A stretch of 21,216 nucleotides of DNA from Deltaproteobacteria bacterium (GTDB lineage: Bacteria > Desulfobacterota_B > Binatia > Bin18): positions 1-21,216 of the forward strand of contig JAAXHF010000432.1 of the NCBI GenBank assembly GCA_012271025.1, written 5' to 3'. The position numbers and the translations under genes were made by a program. Within the stretch, counting starts at the first letter, position 1, and each line of letters begins with the position of its first letter. Of the stretch, positions 8,045-16,237 are shown one piece after another. The notes beneath the pieces are model-generated. The model was not told the DNA's origin. It saw only the letters and a list, made by a program, of their open reading frames with translations, and ran no database searches.

Positions 8045-8701
8045 TCAAGTCTCTGATTTTTCGTGGCATTCGGGTTGTAACGATTCATGAGCAAGAATCC
8101 GCTTGTCGGCAATAGCCCCGCCGGGATCGAATTCGTACACCACCGGCACCGCAGTGGCCAGTTCAAGCCCCACAAGTTGGGCCGGTGTCAGCTTCTCCAG
8201 CCGCATGATGATCGCCCGCAGCGGATGCTCGTGGGCCACGATCAGGACATTCTTGCCCGCGCCGAGCCGAGGCGCGATCCGAGCCTCGAAGTAGGGCAGC
8301 AGCCGGACGGCCACATCCTTGAGGCTCTCGCCGCCGGGCGGGCCGTCGGCATAACTCCGCCGCCAGCTATGGACCTGACCGGCGCCGTAGATGCGGGCCG
8401 CCTCGGCCTTGTCCATGCCTTGCAGCCGGCCGTAGTCGCGCTCGTTGAGCAGCGGGCTGCGATGCGGAGGAAGGTCCTCTCGTCCCAGTGCGGACAGGAC
8501 AATGTCGAGGCTGTCGGCGGCGCGCTGGAGCGTGGATGAGAATGCACAGTCGATACTGAGCTGATGGCGTTGGAGCAGACGGCCGGCTCGACGAGCCTCG
8601 GCCCGGCCGGTGGCGGTCAGGGGGACATCGACGCCCCCGGTGAACCGATTGTCAAAATTCCACACCGACTCCCCGTGCCGCATCAAGACCAGGAATGACA
8701 C
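8045..8701 (-). CDS. gpmA: 2,3-bisphosphoglycerate-dependent phosphoglycerate mutase
   Basis: The 218-aa histidine phosphatase family protein has the phosphorylated-histidine motif LMRHGESVWN (His9), the general acid region LLNERDYGRLQG (Glu87), PPGGESLKD, and a second catalytic histidine at 157. It would catalyse the same reaction as GpmI by an unrelated mechanism that needs 2,3-bisphosphoglycerate. The segment around the second histidine reads VAHEHPLRA instead of the usual HGNSLRA. The protein is shorter than the 230-250 aa of most dPGMs, so another phosphatase or mutase activity is possible. Translation starts at a GTG with no clear Shine-Dalgarno. An 8-bp hairpin lies just upstream. Confidence 0.85.
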   Translation of the reverse strand: MSFLVLMRHGESVWNFDNRFTGGVDVPLTATGRAEARRAGRLLQRHQLSIDCAFSSTLQRAADSLDIVLSALGREDLPPHRSPLLNERDYGRLQGMDKAEAARIYGAGQVHSWRRSYADGPPGGESLKDVAVRLLPYFEARIAPRLGAGKNVLIVAHEHPLRAIIMRLEKLTPAQLVGLELATAVPVVYEFDPGGAIADKRILAHESLQPECHEKSET

Positions 8702-8714
8702 AGGCGTGTTTTCA

Positions 8715-8736
8715 GCCCGGTCAGGGACGACCGGGC
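8715..8736 (-). other. Perfect 8-bp stem-loop between flavin reductase gene and gpmA
   Basis: GCCCGGTC (8715-8722) and GACCGGGC (8729-8736) form a perfect stem with a 6-nt loop in the 42-nt gap between the two minus-strand genes. Neither side has a T tract, so it is not a canonical intrinsic terminator. It could slow RNA decay or partly separate expression of the upstream and downstream parts of the minus-strand run. Confidence 0.45.
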
Positions 8737-8743
8737 ACGGCGC

Positions 8744-9220
8744 TTATTCGGCCAGCTGACGATATTTGCCCTTGTAGAACAGCAGGGGTTCGGCGTCGGC
8801 GGTGGTGATAGTCTGGATCTCGCCGGTGTAAATCGTGTGGTCGCCACCCTCGTAGCCGGCGGCCACCCTGCATTCGAGGTGGGCCAGGGCGCCGTCGAGC
8901 AGCGGCACGCCCAGCCCGCCCAGGGTGTAGGGCACCCCTTCAAACTTCTCAATGCCTTTGGTGGCGAAGCGGGTCGAGAGTTCTTCCTGTTCAAGCGACA
9001 GGAAGTTGACCGCAAAGACTCTGGATTCCTCGAAACAGGCGTAGCAGTCGACGGTTTTATCAATGCAGACCAGCAGCAGCGGGGGGTCGAGCGACAGCGA
9101 GCTGAAGGCGTTAGCGGTCAGGCCGAAGGGTTTGTCGGTTTTGTCCTTGGTGGTAATGACGGTCACGCCGGTGGCAAAGTGCCCCATGACGTTACGCAGC
9201 TCGCGTGGATCAATAGCCAT
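8744..9220 (-). CDS. Flavin reductase-like FMN-binding protein
   Basis: The 158-aa protein belongs to the flavin reductase (HpaC-like) domain family, which binds FMN or FAD and supplies reduced flavin to a partner monooxygenase. Family features are HFATGVTVITT near residue 15, GLTANAFSSLSLDPPLLLVC at about 33-52, and GDHTIYTGE near the end. The ATG at 9220 is chosen over a longer frame because a near-perfect AGGAGG lies seven bases upstream. No monooxygenase gene is adjacent, so the partner is unknown. The protein could instead be a stand-alone flavin- or haem-binding oxidoreductase of the same fold. Confidence 0.88.
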   Translation of the reverse strand: MAIDPRELRNVMGHFATGVTVITTKDKTDKPFGLTANAFSSLSLDPPLLLVCIDKTVDCYACFEESRVFAVNFLSLEQEELSTRFATKGIEKFEGVPYTLGGLGVPLLDGALAHLECRVAAGYEGGDHTIYTGEIQTITTADAEPLLFYKGKYRQLAE

Positions 9221-9269
9221 GCCGCCCTCCTGGGTGTGTGGTCTTGTCCCCTGACTGCTACCAGAGGCG

Positions 9270-10391
9270 CTATGGCGCGTCAATTGCGGCCGGGTCGGTC
9301 AGGGACGGGCTGAGGATTGTACGGGCGAGGTCCTTATCGCAGCCCGGCGCCTGACCGAAAACCTTCTCCCAGACCGGCGCGGTTTCCATGCACATATATA
9401 CGGGCGCGCTGGGGGCGGCGCGTCTGAGCCAGCGGCTGAGGGTCCGGTACATCTTGACCCGCCGGGGCTGGAAGGTGCGCCATTTGCCGTCGGCGCAGCG
9501 CACCTGCTCGCCGGACAGCAGACGGGTGTGGGGGAAGCGACGGCGCATGGTGGCGCGCAGGGCGGGGGTGAGGCGCAGGCTGCCCAGGCTGAGCCAGGCG
9601 ACATGGCGCGGGTCGATAGCAGAAAAGAGACGCTCGATGGTCCGGCCATAGCCGGCCTGCCAGTCGGGATACTCGATCAGCGGATCGAAATGAAACCCGA
9701 GCCGATAGCCGGCCCGTGCGACTCGGCGGGCCGCGTCGAGGCGTTCGGCAAACGAGGCGGTGCCGTGTTCTTCGGCCTCCGCAATCTCGGCCGGCGTGAT
9801 CGTCCACGACACCACGCTGCGTCCCTGGGGGTCGAGTTCGAGTAGGCCCTCGACGCAGTCGGTCTTGGTTTTGAGTTCGAGCACGACATTGTCGCGCTGG
9901 GCAAAAAACGGCACCAGTTCGGCCGAAAAGCCGAGCAGCGGGTCGAGGGCCAGGCTGTCGGACAGTTCTCCGGTCCCGATGCGGAACTGCTTCCAGGGCT
10001 GACGGTCAACTACAGCCGCCAGCTCGTCCAGCAGCTCGTCCACATTGGTATAGACGGTCAGCAGCGGATTGTTGGCCAGATAGTCCTGGAGAAAGCAGTA
10101 GCTACAGTCCATCGGGCAGTTCGAGATCAGGCTGACGACCAGATAGTTGCAGCACACCAGACCGGGCGTGCCGGCCGGGCAGTGTTCGAGAAAGCGGGAA
10201 CGGTTGCGGGTGAACAGGAGCGTTTTTTTGCCGGCGCCGAAGGGGTCCGCCAGGCTTTCTGTAGAAGGCCGGAAGCCCCGGTCTACGAGTCGGACCGGCA
10301 GCTGGGGCAGGCGTTGCAGCGCGCGTTGGACAACCGGCGCGTTTTCTTCTCCCCGTTCGATCAGCATGTTCTGCGGTTGATAGCGGTGCAT
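9270..10391 (-). CDS. SplB-like radical SAM protein
   Basis: The 373-aa protein resembles spore photoproduct lyase (SPL), the radical SAM enzyme that repairs the thymine dimer of UV-irradiated spores. Cys92, Cys96 and Cys99 form the SPL-type CX3CX2C cluster motif (NCPMDCSYCFLQ). The following YTNVDELLDE and the later GYRLGFHFDPLIEY also match the SPL layout. In Bacillus subtilis SPL the hydrogen-donor Cys141 sits in FEASCTSDIVGIDHL; the matching stretch here, FRIGTGELSDSLALDPL, has no cysteine. The enzyme is therefore probably not a classical SPL and may act on another substrate. No sporulation gene is nearby. The gene lies 45 nt after an unrecognised 175-aa gene, probably on the same transcript. 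No clear Shine-Dalgarno is visible; Met9 is an alternative start. Confidence 0.82.
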   Translation of the reverse strand: MHRYQPQNMLIERGEENAPVVQRALQRLPQLPVRLVDRGFRPSTESLADPFGAGKKTLLFTRNRSRFLEHCPAGTPGLVCCNYLVVSLISNCPMDCSYCFLQDYLANNPLLTVYTNVDELLDELAAVVDRQPWKQFRIGTGELSDSLALDPLLGFSAELVPFFAQRDNVVLELKTKTDCVEGLLELDPQGRSVVSWTITPAEIAEAEEHGTASFAERLDAARRVARAGYRLGFHFDPLIEYPDWQAGYGRTIERLFSAIDPRHVAWLSLGSLRLTPALRATMRRRFPHTRLLSGEQVRCADGKWRTFQPRRVKMYRTLSRWLRRAAPSAPVYMCMETAPVWEKVFGQAPGCDKDLARTILSPSLTDPAAIDAP

Positions 10392-10436
10392 GGCGGAGGC
10401 GCAGCATAAAACGTCGGGCCGGGAACGTCAAACGCC

Positions 10437-10964
10437 TCAGGCCTCGTCAAGGAGATCGAACAGACGCTGAAATGTCCCGTCGGTGAGGCGCTGCCGGATG
10501 CGGGACACGACGGCGTCGAGGTCTTTCGCGCTCTTGACCCGGACTTCGAGCGTCACCTCGTCACCCTCAAAGGCGGGCGGAAAGGCGACCCGGACCTGCG
10601 GGCCGAGGGCGAGCGCTTTGACGCAGGTCTGCAACTCGTGCTCCAAGCGGGCGATCTCCGGGTAGCGCAGCCTGCGCAGCGCGTCCTTGACCGCTTTGAG
10701 CTTATCGTTTCGGGAGCGCCCGAGCTTGAGGGCGCGTCGGACGGCCGGCTGCTGCAAGACCGCAGCAATACTCCCCCCGTCACGCAGCACGATCTCTTCC
10801 AGCCAGTCCAGAAAGTCTCGCAGGTGATTCTCGCCCAGCCGGAGTTCCTGAGCCACTGTCAGCAGAGCCTGCTGATCGGTTGCCTGCCAGGCCCGCCAGC
10901 GGGCCAGCGTGGCCTGGCTCAGGCGTTTTTGCTTGGCGTAGAGGCCCAGAGAGGAAATTGCCAT
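10437..10964 (-). CDS. Unrecognised 175-aa protein next to SplB-like gene
   Basis: I do not recognise this protein. It has no signal peptide or membrane segment. The N-terminal two thirds is predicted helical and rich in Leu, Ala, Arg and Gln, with a basic stretch near residues 80-100 (LKLGRSRNDKLKAVKDALRR) that could contact nucleic acid. The C-terminal third looks beta-rich (VRVAFPPAFEGDEVTLEVRV) and ends in an amphipathic helix. The ATG starts two bases after the TAG of the glycosyltransferase gene, so translational coupling is likely. The open frame extends further upstream inside the glycosyltransferase gene, but that part is a shadow. Its position directly before the SplB-like gene suggests a functional partner, which is inference. 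Confidence 0.7.
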   Translation of the reverse strand: MAISSLGLYAKQKRLSQATLARWRAWQATDQQALLTVAQELRLGENHLRDFLDWLEEIVLRDGGSIAAVLQQPAVRRALKLGRSRNDKLKAVKDALRRLRYPEIARLEHELQTCVKALALGPQVRVAFPPAFEGDEVTLEVRVKSAKDLDAVVSRIRQRLTDGTFQRLFDLLDEA

Positions 10965-10966
10965 GC

Positions 10967-11827
10967 CTAGAGGGACTCCAGCGCGGCGTCGGTTGACGTG
11001 GCGTCGGCATAGCGCGCAGCCAGCCGCAGGTACTCGGCTCCCGTCCGGCCCCGTTTCCTGGCGCCGCGGGCCAGCACTTCGCATTTTTTTTGCAACACTG
11101 CGACCGTCAGCCGCCGCTGTTCCGGCGACAGGACGCCGGAGTCGAGCAGTTTTTGCAAGGACCGCACCCGAAACCGGTCCATGCCCCAGAAGCGTCGGGA
11201 CAGCTGGTCCGGGTGTCCGCCGCGCTTGATGACCAGGGCCGTGTCGAGCAGATGGATGGGTTCGGTCGCTCCAATCCGCAGCCACAGGTCGTAGTCTTCA
11301 CACGCCGGCAGCTGCGGGTCGAAGCCGCCGACCCGGTCGAACAGTGTGCGGCGCAGCATCACGGCCGAGGGGCTGACCAGGCAGCGCTCCAGGCTGCGGG
11401 CGAACATATCGCCGCCCGTCTTGCGGTGCTTGGCGTGCGGATTGACCCGGACGCCGCGGCGCAGCCAGATTTCCTCGGTCTGACAGATGGACGCCCGAGG
11501 GTGAGCCTCAAAGAAGGCCAGCTGGCGCGCCAGCTTGGACGGTTGCCACACGTCGTCCGAATCCAGAAAGGCCAGGTAGGGACCGCTGCTGAGGGCGACG
11601 CCGGTGTTGCGCGCGGCCGACACGCCCCGGTTGGCCTGATAGACATAGCGCAGGCGTGGACACGCCGGCGTAAATTCATCCACCAGCGTCCCGGTCCCGT
11701 CATTCGAGCCGTCATCGACCACAATCAACTCAAAGTCCCGGCAGGTCTGGGCTGCGACCGAGGCGATGGCTTCCCGCACCCAGTCCCGCCGGTTATGGGT
11801 GGGAATGATGACCGACACGCTGGGCAT
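10967..11827 (-). CDS. Glycosyltransferase family 2
   Basis: The 286-aa protein has the GT-A fold signature of family 2: VSVIIPTHNRRDWVREAI at the N terminus, LIVVDDGSNDGT at about residues 35-46, and the metal/nucleotide-sugar motif FLDSDD with Asp89, Asp91 and Asp92. GGFDP and CEDYDLWLRIG provide the acceptor-side region, with an ED pair as putative catalytic base. No membrane segment is seen, so it is a soluble or peripheral transferase. The sugar donor and acceptor cannot be told from sequence. AGAGG lies about eight bases before the ATG, overlapping the end of engB. The C-terminal 60 residues are helical and basic. Confidence 0.9.
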   Translation of the reverse strand: MPSVSVIIPTHNRRDWVREAIASVAAQTCRDFELIVVDDGSNDGTGTLVDEFTPACPRLRYVYQANRGVSAARNTGVALSSGPYLAFLDSDDVWQPSKLARQLAFFEAHPRASICQTEEIWLRRGVRVNPHAKHRKTGGDMFARSLERCLVSPSAVMLRRTLFDRVGGFDPQLPACEDYDLWLRIGATEPIHLLDTALVIKRGGHPDQLSRRFWGMDRFRVRSLQKLLDSGVLSPEQRRLTVAVLQKKCEVLARGARKRGRTGAEYLRLAARYADATSTDAALESL

Positions 11828-11838
11828 GGCGGCACCTC

Positions 11839-12465
<627 letters not shown>

Positions 12466-12590
12466 GTGGTGTTGGGCGTAGCCGGCTTGACCGGCCCGTG
12501 CAAGTCCTGCCGGGTTTCACCAGTGGCCCCTTCCTTCCCCTCCGCTTTTACGCTACTGAGAAGCACAACGCCACAGGATGAGTGTCTGCC

Positions 12591-13004
12591 ATGAATCAAT
12601 TCTCCGGGCTGCTGATTACCGCCCTGTCCGTCCTCACCGCCGCGATTGTTTCGGGGCTGCGCCTCAAGCCGTATATCGACGCCGGGGCGGCACGCACGCC
12701 GGCCTCGTTCATGCTGTATCCGGTCCTCATCACCCTGGCCATCACCGTACCGGTCGTCTTCCTGCTGCGCAAAGTCCAGGGCAAGAAAGATATCGACATC
12801 GGTCCGATCCAGTTCAACGACCGGATGCCGTTTATTGCCCTCGGGTGTATCGTCTACGCGGTGATTTCGCTGGCCTTTTTCTACGACCCGGCCCCGGTTC
12901 CGAGCGGTGTTCCGTCCCCCCAGCAGCAGCGCCAGCCCGAACCGCGACCCGAGCCGGCGGAGCAGCCGTTCAAGATCACATTTCCGGCGTCCCGTTCGCG
13001 GTGA
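12591..13004 (+). CDS. Small three-helix membrane protein, unknown function
   Basis: The 137-aa protein has three predicted membrane helices (about 5-22, 41-59 and 81-97), a short charged loop between the second and third (KVQGKKDIDI), and a proline- and glutamine-rich soluble tail. I do not recognise the family. The ATG at 12591 follows GGATGAG at about seven bases; a GTG at 12582 in the same frame is an alternative. It is followed after 12 nt by a thioesterase gene, so the two may be co-transcribed. The tail composition suggests a disordered extension rather than an enzymatic domain. Confidence 0.65.
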   Translation: MNQFSGLLITALSVLTAAIVSGLRLKPYIDAGAARTPASFMLYPVLITLAITVPVVFLLRKVQGKKDIDIGPIQFNDRMPFIALGCIVYAVISLAFFYDPAPVPSGVPSPQQQRQPEPRPEPAEQPFKITFPASRSR

Positions 13005-13016
13005 GGGAGCCCGGGA

Positions 13017-13406
13017 ATGGAGGCCCCGCAGCTGACCGATCCCTTTGCCATCCTGCTCGGGTTGCGGATAGACGAGGTCCGGCCCGATTTCTGTCGTATG
13101 TGCCTGCCGTTTCGGCCCGCCGTGCGCACGGCGGGAGAGACGGTCCACGGCGGCGCTCTGGCGACCCTGATCGATAGCGCCGGGGTGGTCGCCGCCTGGT
13201 CAAACGTCACCGACGCACCGAGCCGGGGAGCAACGGCCAACCTGAGCGTCAGCTTCATGGCTGCGGCCCAGGCCATTGACGTGTTTGCCGAGGCGCGGGT
13301 CATCCGTCGAGGCCGCAGCCTGGTGTTTGTCGATATTGACGTCACCGACGCCCGCGGCCAGCCGGTCGCCAAGGGCCTGCTGACGTATAAGCTGGGCTAT
13401 AGCTAA
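13017..13406 (+). CDS. PaaI-like hotdog-fold thioesterase
   Basis: The 129-aa protein matches the PaaI/YdiI type hotdog thioesterases, which hydrolyse acyl- or aryl-CoA. The diagnostic segment VHGGALATLIDSAG holds the HGG turn (His44-Gly46) and the catalytic acidic residue Asp53. The N-terminal LGLRIDEV and the central strand ANLSVSFMAAA fit the family as well. Length is normal for a single hotdog domain, which usually acts as a dimer of dimers. GGGAGCC and CGGGA lie just upstream of the ATG. The substrate cannot be told from sequence, and the neighbours (membrane protein and M50 protease) do not point to a pathway. Confidence 0.88.
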   Translation: MEAPQLTDPFAILLGLRIDEVRPDFCRMCLPFRPAVRTAGETVHGGALATLIDSAGVVAAWSNVTDAPSRGATANLSVSFMAAAQAIDVFAEARVIRRGRSLVFVDIDVTDARGQPVAKGLLTYKLGYS

Positions 13407-13458
13407 GCCCCTGAGTCCCGCCCTTTCCAAGCCCCAGGCTTTGGGTTAGATATGCGTG

Positions 13459-14544
13459 ATGGCACTACCGCTTCCGGGAAACTGGCGCCCTCAGCCTCCG
13501 CTGGCGGAACCGCTGCCGCTTCCACCCCAGCCCATTCCCCAGCGACGGCTGCCGATTCTGCCCCTCCTGTTGTTTGTCACAACCCTGGCCACCACGACCT
13601 TCGCCGGCGCCTTTCAGCGCGGTGTGGACCCGCTCGTTGACCCTGGCGCGATTGTCCTGGGACTGCCTTTTGCCCTGACCCTGATGGCCATCCTGCTGTG
13701 TCACGAGATGGGCCATTACTGCTTTGCCCGTTTCCACGGCGTGTGGGCGAGCCTGCCGTATTTTTTGCCGGCGCCGCCGTATCTGTTCCCGATCGGCACT
13801 TTTGGCGCCTTTATCCGTATGAAATCTCCCCCGCTTGATCGGCGGGCGCTGTTCGATGTGGGGGCGGCCGGTCCGTGGGCCGGGGTGTGCGTGGCGATTC
13901 CGGCGGTCGTAATCGGCCTGTCGCTGTCCGAGGTGCGTCCCCTGTCTCCCTTTGAAGGCGGAGTTATTCTGGGCGATTCGCTGCTGTTCTCGGCCCTGAC
14001 CCACCTTGTCCTCGGTAGCGAGGCCGAGCGGATGAGCATCATCCTGCATCCGGTGGCGCTGGCCGGCTGGTTTGGCCTGTTTGTCACCTGTCTCAACCTG
14101 TTACCGGTCGGTCAGCTGGACGGCGGCCATGTCATGTACTCGCTGTTCGGTCACGGCCATCGCTGGATTGCGCGGGCCTTCCTGGTCGTCATTTTTGTGC
14201 TGGGCTACCAGTACTGGTTTGGCTGGTTTGTGTGGCTGGTGTTGCTTTTTTTCCTGGGCATCAACCATCCTCCGACCCGCGATGTCTTGTCGTCGCTCGA
14301 TGTGCGCCGGAAAATCTATGCCTGGTGTACGGTCGGTCTGTTCGGGCTGACCTTCATGCCGGTGCCGCTGCGTATTGCCGAACCGGAACCGCTTCCCGGC
14401 GGAGAGGTGACGCCGATTGCCTACCAGGTGGCGCAGCCCAGCCTGCTGAGCAACCACGGCTCCTCCATCACACTCGCTGTGGCTGAGACGGCCGGTCCCG
14501 GCCGGCCTCGGTCCGCCGGGCTACGATTCGTGTACCGACCATGA
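13459..14544 (+). CDS. M50 family site-2-type intramembrane protease
   Basis: The 361-aa multi-pass protein has the zinc-protease motif HEMGH (His82, Glu83, His86) in a membrane helix. It also has the second site-2 protease motif [11 protein letters not shown], with Asn213 and Asp221. A proline-rich 30-residue N terminus precedes the first helix. The loop [19 protein letters not shown] resembles the substrate-binding region of M50B enzymes such as plant EGY-type and bacterial homologues. At least six hydrophobic segments are visible. A GTG at 13456 directly precedes the ATG; another ATG at 13452 is in the wrong frame. The stop overlaps the next start as ATGA, which couples it to the dCMP deaminase gene. 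Its substrate is unknown. Confidence 0.88.
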   Translation: MALPLPGNWRPQPPLAEPLPLPPQPIPQRRLPILPLLLFVTTLATTTFAGAFQRGVDPLVDPGAIVLGLPFALTLMAILLCHEMGHYCFARFHGVWASLPYFLPAPPYLFPIGTFGAFIRMKSPPLDRRALFDVGAAGPWAGVCVAIPAVVIGLSLSEVRPLSPFEGGVILGDSLLFSALTHLVLGSEAERMSIILHPVALAGWFGLFVTCLNLLPVGQLDGGHVMYSLFGHGHRWIARAFLVVIFVLGYQYWFGWFVWLVLLFFLGINHPPTRDVLSSLDVRRKIYAWCTVGLFGLTFMPVPLRIAEPEPLPGGEVTPIAYQVAQPSLLSNHGSSITLAVAETAGPGRPRSAGLRFVYRP

Positions 14545-15011
14545 GCGAGCGGCTGTCGTGGGATGACTACTTTCTCAACATCACCCGTCAGGTTGCGGAG
14601 CGCTCGACGTGTCTCCGGGCCAAGGTCGGGGCGGTGATCGTACGCGAACGCAGCATTCTGGCTTCCGGCTATAACGGCGCGCCGTCGGGCTTGCCCCACT
14701 GTACCGAGGTCGGCTGTCTGATCTATGAGTCGCACACTCCAGACGGGCGGGTCGAGGAGAACTGCTACCGGACGATTCATGCCGAGATCAACGCCATCGC
14801 CCAGGCGGCCAAGAACGGGGTGAGCATTCGGGATGCGGATATGTATGTCACCCATACCCCGTGCATCCACTGTCTTAAGGTCTTGATCAACACCGGCATC
14901 AGGCGGGTGTTCTACGAACGGGCCTACAAATTGGAGACGGTCCGCCAGCTGCTCGAAGGCTCGGACATTCAGCTGCTCCAGATCGGGTCCGGGCCCGCTG
15001 AGGACAAATAG
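14541..15011 (+). CDS. Deoxycytidylate deaminase (ComEB-like)
   Basis: The 156-aa zinc deaminase converts dCMP to dUMP for dTTP synthesis. The catalytic motif TIHAEINAI supplies His80 and Glu82, and [10 protein letters not shown] supplies Cys108 and Cys111. The segment [17 protein letters not shown] is typical of dCMP deaminases and separates this protein from cytidine or tRNA deaminases. Length fits the ComEB/T4 dCD family. The ATG overlaps the stop of the M50 protease gene (ATGA). Only five bases separate its stop from that of the convergent small gene. Confidence 0.93.
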   Translation: MSERLSWDDYFLNITRQVAERSTCLRAKVGAVIVRERSILASGYNGAPSGLPHCTEVGCLIYESHTPDGRVEENCYRTIHAEINAIAQAAKNGVSIRDADMYVTHTPCIHCLKVLINTGIRRVFYERAYKLETVRQLLEGSDIQLLQIGSGPAEDK

Positions 15012-15016
15012 TCCGA

Positions 15017-15223
15017 CTACTGCTCGGTCGCGGTCGGGTCGGCGGCTTGCTCGGAGGTGGCCGGAGCGTCCGGCTGCTCATAGCGACCGAACTGGTTGGC
15101 GGCGGCTAGCAGCACGACGGTCAGGACCAGCACGGCGATGAGGACGTCCAGGATACTGATGCCCCGGGCACATGCGCCGAGCGGCGCCAAAGAACGACAG
15201 AACACGCGACGGAGTATTGACAT
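15017..15223 (-). CDS. 68-aa membrane protein with pilin-like N terminus
   Basis: This small protein has a basic leader of about 21 residues ending in Gly, then a long hydrophobic stretch GISILDVLIAVLVLTVVLLA and a short acidic tail rich in Ala, Pro and Glu. The arrangement resembles type IV prepilins and pseudopilins, which are cleaved after Gly and carry Glu at position +5; here position +5 is Asp. The C-terminal globular domain of real pilins is missing. AAAGGA lies about eight bases before the ATG, which supports translation. It begins 40 nt after the LpxL-like gene, probably on the same transcript. A plain single-pass membrane protein is the alternative. Confidence 0.6.
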   Translation of the reverse strand: MSILRRVFCRSLAPLGACARGISILDVLIAVLVLTVVLLAAANQFGRYEQPDAPATSEQAADPTATEQ

Positions 15224-15262
15224 GGTGATGATCCTTTATCCTGATCAGTCCAGCCTGATTGG

Positions 15263-16237
15263 TCAAGAGTAGAGCGACGCTTCACCCGGCGGCCGGCGTT
15301 TCCAGCGCTTATGGATCCACAGCCAGTGGTCGGGGTACTGCTCGACGACACGCTGAAACACGGCGGTAAATTTTGCCGTGGTGGCCTCCAGGTCGGCCGC
15401 CTGGTCGCCGGTGCGGACGGGCTCGACCGGCGGCAGAACGACGACCCGATGCCGCCAGGAATCCTGCTCGCGTACCAGAAAGGCCGGGATGACCGGCACG
15501 TTGGTGGCCAGGGCCAGGCCGGCCAGGCCGGTTGAGGTCGAAGCCTGATGGCCAAAAAAGGGTACGAAGACGCCCATGCGCCCGGAGGCGTTCTGATCGA
15601 CGGCCGCCACCACGACCCCTTTGTTGCGAATGGCGCGAAAGACTTCCATCCCGGCGGTGGTTTTCCGAATGACGGCGTTCCCGCCGAGGCGACGCTGGGC
15701 AACGATGAGATCATCCACAAACGGATTGCGCAGCCGCCGATGGATAATGTGCACCGGGAAGCCGTAACAGGCGTGGGCATGAGCCAGGAGTTCCCAGTTG
15801 CCGAAATGTCCGGTCAGGATCAGCGCGCCGGTGTGCCGGTATTTTTCGACCAGGACGTGCCACTGGTCGCGGTCGGCAAAGCGAACGCGCTCGGCGATAT
15901 TGTCCGGGGTGAGGGTGTGGAGATGGCAGAATTCCGCCATCAAGCGCCCGAGGTTGAGCCAGCTGTCGCGCAGAATCCGGGCCCGCTCGGCCGGCTTCTT
16001 GTCGGGAAAAGCCAGGGCCAGATTGGTCAGCCCGACCCGTCGGTGAGGCCGGTCCAGCCAGTACAGCAGCCGCCCGATAGTCTCGCCAAGGCGGAAGGCC
16101 AGGGGAAACGGCAGCGTTTGGAAAAAGAAGAAAACGCCCCGCAGCAGACCGTGCTCACAACGGGCTAGCAGCCGGTTCTTTTGACGGGCGGGGCGGATGA
16201 TCTTTTTCTTGCGTTCAGAGGCGTGGGCTTGGGGCAT
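15263..16237 (-). CDS. LpxL/HtrB-like lipid A acyltransferase
   Basis: The roughly 324-aa protein belongs to the lysophospholipid/Kdo-lipid A acyltransferase family, which adds secondary acyl chains to lipid A at the inner membrane. It has the HX4E catalytic motif in TGHFGNWELLA, the following GFPVHIIHRRLRNP, DQNASGRMGVFVPFFGH, and the C-terminal PDHWLWIHKRWKRRP typical of the family. A hydrophobic N-terminal segment (GVFFFFQTLPFPLAFRLGE) anchors it. Three in-frame ATG codons (16237, 16249, 16261) lie in a 12-bp tandem repeat that overlaps the end of the ferritin-like gene; none has a Shine-Dalgarno, so translation probably depends on coupling. I chose the last. Acyl-chain specificity is unknown. 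Confidence 0.87.
   Translation of the reverse strand: MPQAHASERKKKIIRPARQKNRLLARCEHGLLRGVFFFFQTLPFPLAFRLGETIGRLLYWLDRPHRRVGLTNLALAFPDKKPAERARILRDSWLNLGRLMAEFCHLHTLTPDNIAERVRFADRDQWHVLVEKYRHTGALILTGHFGNWELLAHAHACYGFPVHIIHRRLRNPFVDDLIVAQRRLGGNAVIRKTTAGMEVFRAIRNKGVVVAAVDQNASGRMGVFVPFFGHQASTSTGLAGLALATNVPVIPAFLVREQDSWRHRVVVLPPVEPVRTGDQAADLEATTAKFTAVFQRVVEQYPDHWLWIHKRWKRRPPGEASLYS

Noticed and set aside
12466..12590. Divergent promoter region between engB and the membrane protein gene
   Set aside because: A divergent promoter must be near, but I found no pair of -35 and -10 elements with acceptable spacing, so none is listed.
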